Shown here: positions 34,531-37,388 of the stretch, one piece after another | Numbering within the stretch: the stretch's first letter is position 1 | How the letters are laid out: every line of letters begins with the position of its first letter | Assembly: GCA_030693415.1 (NCBI GenBank) | Contig: JAUYAR010000018.1 | Location: 1 to 37,388, forward strand | Origin: Candidatus Cloacimonadaceae bacterium | GTDB lineage: Bacteria > Cloacimonadota > Cloacimonadia > Cloacimonadales > Cloacimonadaceae | DNA length: 37,388 bases | Direction: 5' to 3' | Position numbers and translations under genes: made by a program | The notes under the pieces: generated by a model | Told to the model about the DNA's origin: nothing | Database searches by the model: none | The model's input: only the letters and a program-made list of their open reading frames with translations

Positions 34531-35304
34531 ATGAGAGCCATCAAAGAACTGGGGCAAAACTTTTTAATCAATCCCTCCATCGCGGCAGCCATTGCCGGTT
34601 TTGCCAATCTCACCCCCGGAGACAGAGTCTGGGAAATCGGCCCCGGAATGGGCATCCTCACCGGCGAACTGATTGAGCGTGGCGCCAAACTCACTGCTTT
34701 CGAGCTTGATCGCCGCATGGAAGAACCCCTCATCGAGAAATATGGCGAACGCTTTGAGCTCGTGATGCAGGATATTCTTAAGCTCGATTGGCAGGAACAA
34801 ATCAATCAGGAACCCGCCAGAATCAAGCTCGTGGCAAATATCCCCTACCAGATCACTTCTCCTCTTTTGAACCTGATCGAACGCCATCACCAGAGCTTCG
34901 AGACCATCGTATTGATGGTGCAAAGGGAAGTGGCTCACCGGCTCGCGGGGTCGCCGAATAACAAGGATTATGGTTTGATGACGATCAAGCTGCAGCTCAT
35001 TTTCGATATCAAACTTTTGCTCGATGTTGGGCGCGAGGAGTTTGATCCCGTCCCCAGGGTCGATTCTGCCGTGATCTCTCTTGCGCAAAGAAAAGATCCA
35101 CCCTTGATCAAAAATCCGCTCAAATTTCGTCAGATCGCCACGGTCGCCTTTGCTAACCGCCGCAAAACGATGCGAAACAATCTATTGGCTTTGATCCCAC
35201 GAGAGCGCGTCGCCATCTTGGAACAGAGCAGCGGCATCGATCTTTCCCGTCGTGGAGAAACCCTCAGTGAAGCTGAATTCATTATTCTCAGCGATCATAT
35301 TTAA
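34531..35304 (+). CDS. ksgA: 16S rRNA dimethyladenosine transferase
   Basis: A 257-aa enzyme that dimethylates two adjacent adenosines in helix 45 of 16S rRNA, using SAM. LGQNFLIN (7-14) is the family start; EIGPGMG (35-41) binds SAM; NIPY (103-106) is the catalytic motif; DPVPRVDSAV and FANRRKTMRNNL occur in the C-terminal part. Length is normal. It begins just after the terminator at 34509. Its 3' end overlaps the next gene by 38 bases in another frame. Confidence 0.96.
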   Translation: MRAIKELGQNFLINPSIAAAIAGFANLTPGDRVWEIGPGMGILTGELIERGAKLTAFELDRRMEEPLIEKYGERFELVMQDILKLDWQEQINQEPARIKLVANIPYQITSPLLNLIERHHQSFETIVLMVQREVAHRLAGSPNNKDYGLMTIKLQLIFDIKLLLDVGREEFDPVPRVDSAVISLAQRKDPPLIKNPLKFRQIATVAFANRRKTMRNNLLALIPRERVAILEQSSGIDLSRRGETLSEAEFIILSDHI

Positions 35305-37066
35305 CATTCTTGCCACTTGCCTGATTGCGGATAACAAAGCGCTCGAGTTCTATTTTTCCGGCAGCGACAACGTCATTGCGATCGAAAACAAGCTTCAATA
35401 TCAGATCACGCCGTTGGCAAACGGAATCATCAACATACGGGGCTTTTCCTCGAACGAAAAGCGCATCAGTTTCAATCAAAACAGCAAGAAATCCCTGCTT
35501 GAGCTTGATTTCGTCATGGACAAACGCTTGCTGCGTCATCGATTTCTCTCAGGCTACGAGTATCTTTATGATCACAGCGACCTCGAGCAGGAACTTTCTC
35601 CTTACGTCAATAAAACGGCTTTTCTTGGCTATGGCATGGATTTCGAACCCCTTGACAGCCTGGAGCTGAGTTTTGGATTAAAGGGACATATTCGCAAGGA
35701 GCAAGACCGCTATCTGATGGGAAACATCCTGTCCAGCGATGGATATCAGGCTTTTGGAGGAGCTCGATTCGCCGCGCGGATCCGAGCCACGGATATTGGC
35801 ATCCATTTCAACGCCGATCAGAAAAAGCTCGATTGGGAACACTTTGATTATGCCGGAGCGGCTGCATATCTCAATCACACCCGCGAAACTCTCTTTTGGC
35901 AAAACAGCTTATCCATCAATCACCGCAAGGACGACCTCTATGTCCTCACCCGCAGCTTGGATATTCGAAATCCCAGTTTCTATACCTTGTCCGACGCACA
36001 GGTTCGCAACGCTCTGTCTTACAATGGTATTGCCGAATTTATGCCTGCCGGTTTTCTCCGCTTGACCTTGCAGGAATACTTCTCGCAAAGGATAACCGAA
36101 CTGGAAAATAATATCGTGCGCAACAACGGCGATTATATCAATCAGGCAGCTCTGAATATCGAAATTTTCCCGCTGGAAAAGATCAACTTGCGATCCCGCG
36201 TCCAACACAGCTTTGCGATCAAGGACTTCAGCTTTTCCCGAAAAACGCGTCACACGGAAAACCGTAGCATCAATACCATGCTTGCCTATGAATACAGCCA
36301 CGGCGATTCACTCTCCGTATCGGCGAATTTTGATCTGCAACGCACCAGTTATCCGGATGACGATCACCGCTGGGACAACGATTTGCTCTCACGAAGCTTC
36401 AGAATCGGAAACGTGCATTACTACAAAGAGCGTATCCGCTTAAGCACCTGGCTAAATTGGAACATCCGCGACGACGTCTATATTGACGGAGTCCTCTCCT
36501 CAAACAACAAGCAGATCCACAGCATCAGCATGATGCCGGATTGCGCCATCCTCCTGGGTGACAGATTGATGTTCAAGCAGAGTTATCAGATCAGAACGGA
36601 CTATAAGGACTATACCTACGAAGCCAGTAAACAATCGCTGTATCGTCAACTGACATATAAATATAACCTCGTTTTTGACAGCTTTCCCCTAATCGCCCGA
36701 TCCGGTGACCAACGTTGGCTCGATCTTCCCTATCGCAGTACCGGAATTGGTGCCTTGATGACGGATATGTTTTTTGGATATGAGCAGAACGAATATGGCG
36801 ACATGCTGAGTAGCGGAGTCTATTCGATCGATTTAAAGAACAAGCGCTATAGTGCGGGATTCACTCTCAAACACGACATCCAAAACCTCTATTACATCCT
36901 TGAACCAAAGTATTCCTGGGGTTCATGGAAAGAATACTACCTCCTCATCGGAGCCGCCTGGCAATTTAATAACCAATCGCTTTTAGAGTTTTCCGTTAAT
37001 CCCGTCGGCGATATTCTTGATAAACTCGACTGGCGAACGACTGTGAATCTCAACCTGCGTTTCTGA
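35267..37066 (+). CDS. Predicted outer-membrane beta-barrel protein
   Basis: 599 aa from a GTG at 35267, chosen because GGAG lies 9 bases upstream and the product then begins with a usable signal peptide (MKLNSLFSAIIFNILATCLIA). A GTG five codons earlier is the alternative. The remainder is alternating beta-strand sequence rich in Tyr, Phe, Asp and Arg, with repeated strand-like blocks and an aromatic C-terminus (TVNLNLRF) that fits BAM-dependent insertion. No plug, enzyme or binding motif is recognised. It overlaps ksgA by 38 bases, so translation is probably coupled to it. Confidence 0.7.
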   Translation: MKLNSLFSAIIFNILATCLIADNKALEFYFSGSDNVIAIENKLQYQITPLANGIINIRGFSSNEKRISFNQNSKKSLLELDFVMDKRLLRHRFLSGYEYLYDHSDLEQELSPYVNKTAFLGYGMDFEPLDSLELSFGLKGHIRKEQDRYLMGNILSSDGYQAFGGARFAARIRATDIGIHFNADQKKLDWEHFDYAGAAAYLNHTRETLFWQNSLSINHRKDDLYVLTRSLDIRNPSFYTLSDAQVRNALSYNGIAEFMPAGFLRLTLQEYFSQRITELENNIVRNNGDYINQAALNIEIFPLEKINLRSRVQHSFAIKDFSFSRKTRHTENRSINTMLAYEYSHGDSLSVSANFDLQRTSYPDDDHRWDNDLLSRSFRIGNVHYYKERIRLSTWLNWNIRDDVYIDGVLSSNNKQIHSISMMPDCAILLGDRLMFKQSYQIRTDYKDYTYEASKQSLYRQLTYKYNLVFDSFPLIARSGDQRWLDLPYRSTGIGALMTDMFFGYEQNEYGDMLSSGVYSIDLKNKRYSAGFTLKHDIQNLYYILEPKYSWGSWKEYYLLIGAAWQFNNQSLLEFSVNPVGDILDKLDWRTTVNLNLRF

Positions 37067-37388
37067 GCCCAAGTTTAGCAAAATAGTGCCCAAAGTTATT
37101 GCAATATAGCTCAAGTGGCAGACCGCTGTCGCTGTACCAGTTTCCCTGTGGTCTTCTTCTCGATAGACACAGATGACGCTGATCGATATGATCATCATGA
37201 TCATTGAAATCTGAATCGAAATAACTTGTTCACCCGTTCACTCGTTCACATCTTGTCAAGTCCTAATATAGTTGACACTAGGTTGCCACTTTTTGCGATA
37301 GCGCTACACCCCTCCATAGTATGCCCCCCAAGCGAAGTTTTCGTGCAGATCAACAAGCCACTGGATACGCGTGAATCCTGTGAGTTAT
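37067..37388. other. Gene-free right end
   Basis: 322 bases with no supportable gene. It contains three direct copies of an 8-bp GTTCACYC word (about 37228-37250) and TGTCAA/TTGACA as an inverted pair (37254-37259 and 37272-37277). The right one, with TGCGAT 16 bases on, could be a plus-strand promoter for a gene beyond the window. A degenerate CTAC end of the REP family may lie near 37303-37310. Confidence 0.5.

Noticed and set aside
1-37388. tRNA, rRNA or known riboswitch sequences.
   Set aside because: I read through the gaps on both strands and found no cloverleaf arms or conserved riboswitch cores; a covariance-model search would be decisive.

Overview
The window reads as chromosomal DNA from an anaerobic-type bacterium of the Fibrobacterota-Chlorobiota-Bacteroidota (FCB) branch. 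Candidatus Cloacimonadota is my best guess, by inference only. The main hints are exported proteins with Bacteroidota-style type IX (T9SS) C-terminal sorting domains, large exported TPR proteins paired with outer-membrane barrels, and a multi-domain Ser/Thr-plus-His kinase. Gene density is high and most neighbours overlap by 1-8 bases. I saw no rRNA, tRNA, prophage, integrase or CRISPR array.

Region 1-3.6 kb (all minus strand) is the accessory-looking part. It holds the 5' end of an exported protein, then a cassette running sigma-factor-like protein, tiny exported protein, HNH nuclease, and then a secreted cyclophilin whose T9SS sorting domain is cut by an in-frame amber codon. Region 3.7-5.3 kb (minus) is a polyamine operon: a promoter, a 55-aa ORF, speD and speE. 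Region 5.4-8.25 kb (plus) carries asnB and a lipoprotein with two LEA14/WHy-like modules.

Region 8.8-24.2 kb is a long plus-strand series. It starts with an 1,818-aa protein that joins a Ser/Thr kinase, a degenerate ATPase, TPRs, two GAF-like domains and a histidine kinase. An exported TPR protein, an outer-membrane barrel, a polytopic membrane protein, a divergent polysaccharide deacetylase, uppP, holA and malQ follow. Several of these are envelope genes. Region 24.6-29.2 kb (minus) reads lon, a polysaccharide-deacetylase-like protein and plsC. Region 29.5-37.1 kb (plus) holds nadE, a zinc-finger/TPR protein, ribD, a cupin, an M42 aminopeptidase, a 58-aa zinc-ribbon protein with its own terminator, ksgA, and an outer-membrane barrel gene that overlaps ksgA.

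The most striking non-coding signal is a family of five REP-like hairpins. Each has a GTAG foot, an 8-bp stem and a GCCG loop, and two stem pairs covary. Two of the hairpin sites also carry a palindromic array of 11-bp units around a 12-bp core. The core is exactly reverse-complemented between the two arrays, although the flanking REP keeps the same orientation. This looks like an undescribed composite REP/MITE-type element. No REP-associated Y1 transposase lies in the window.
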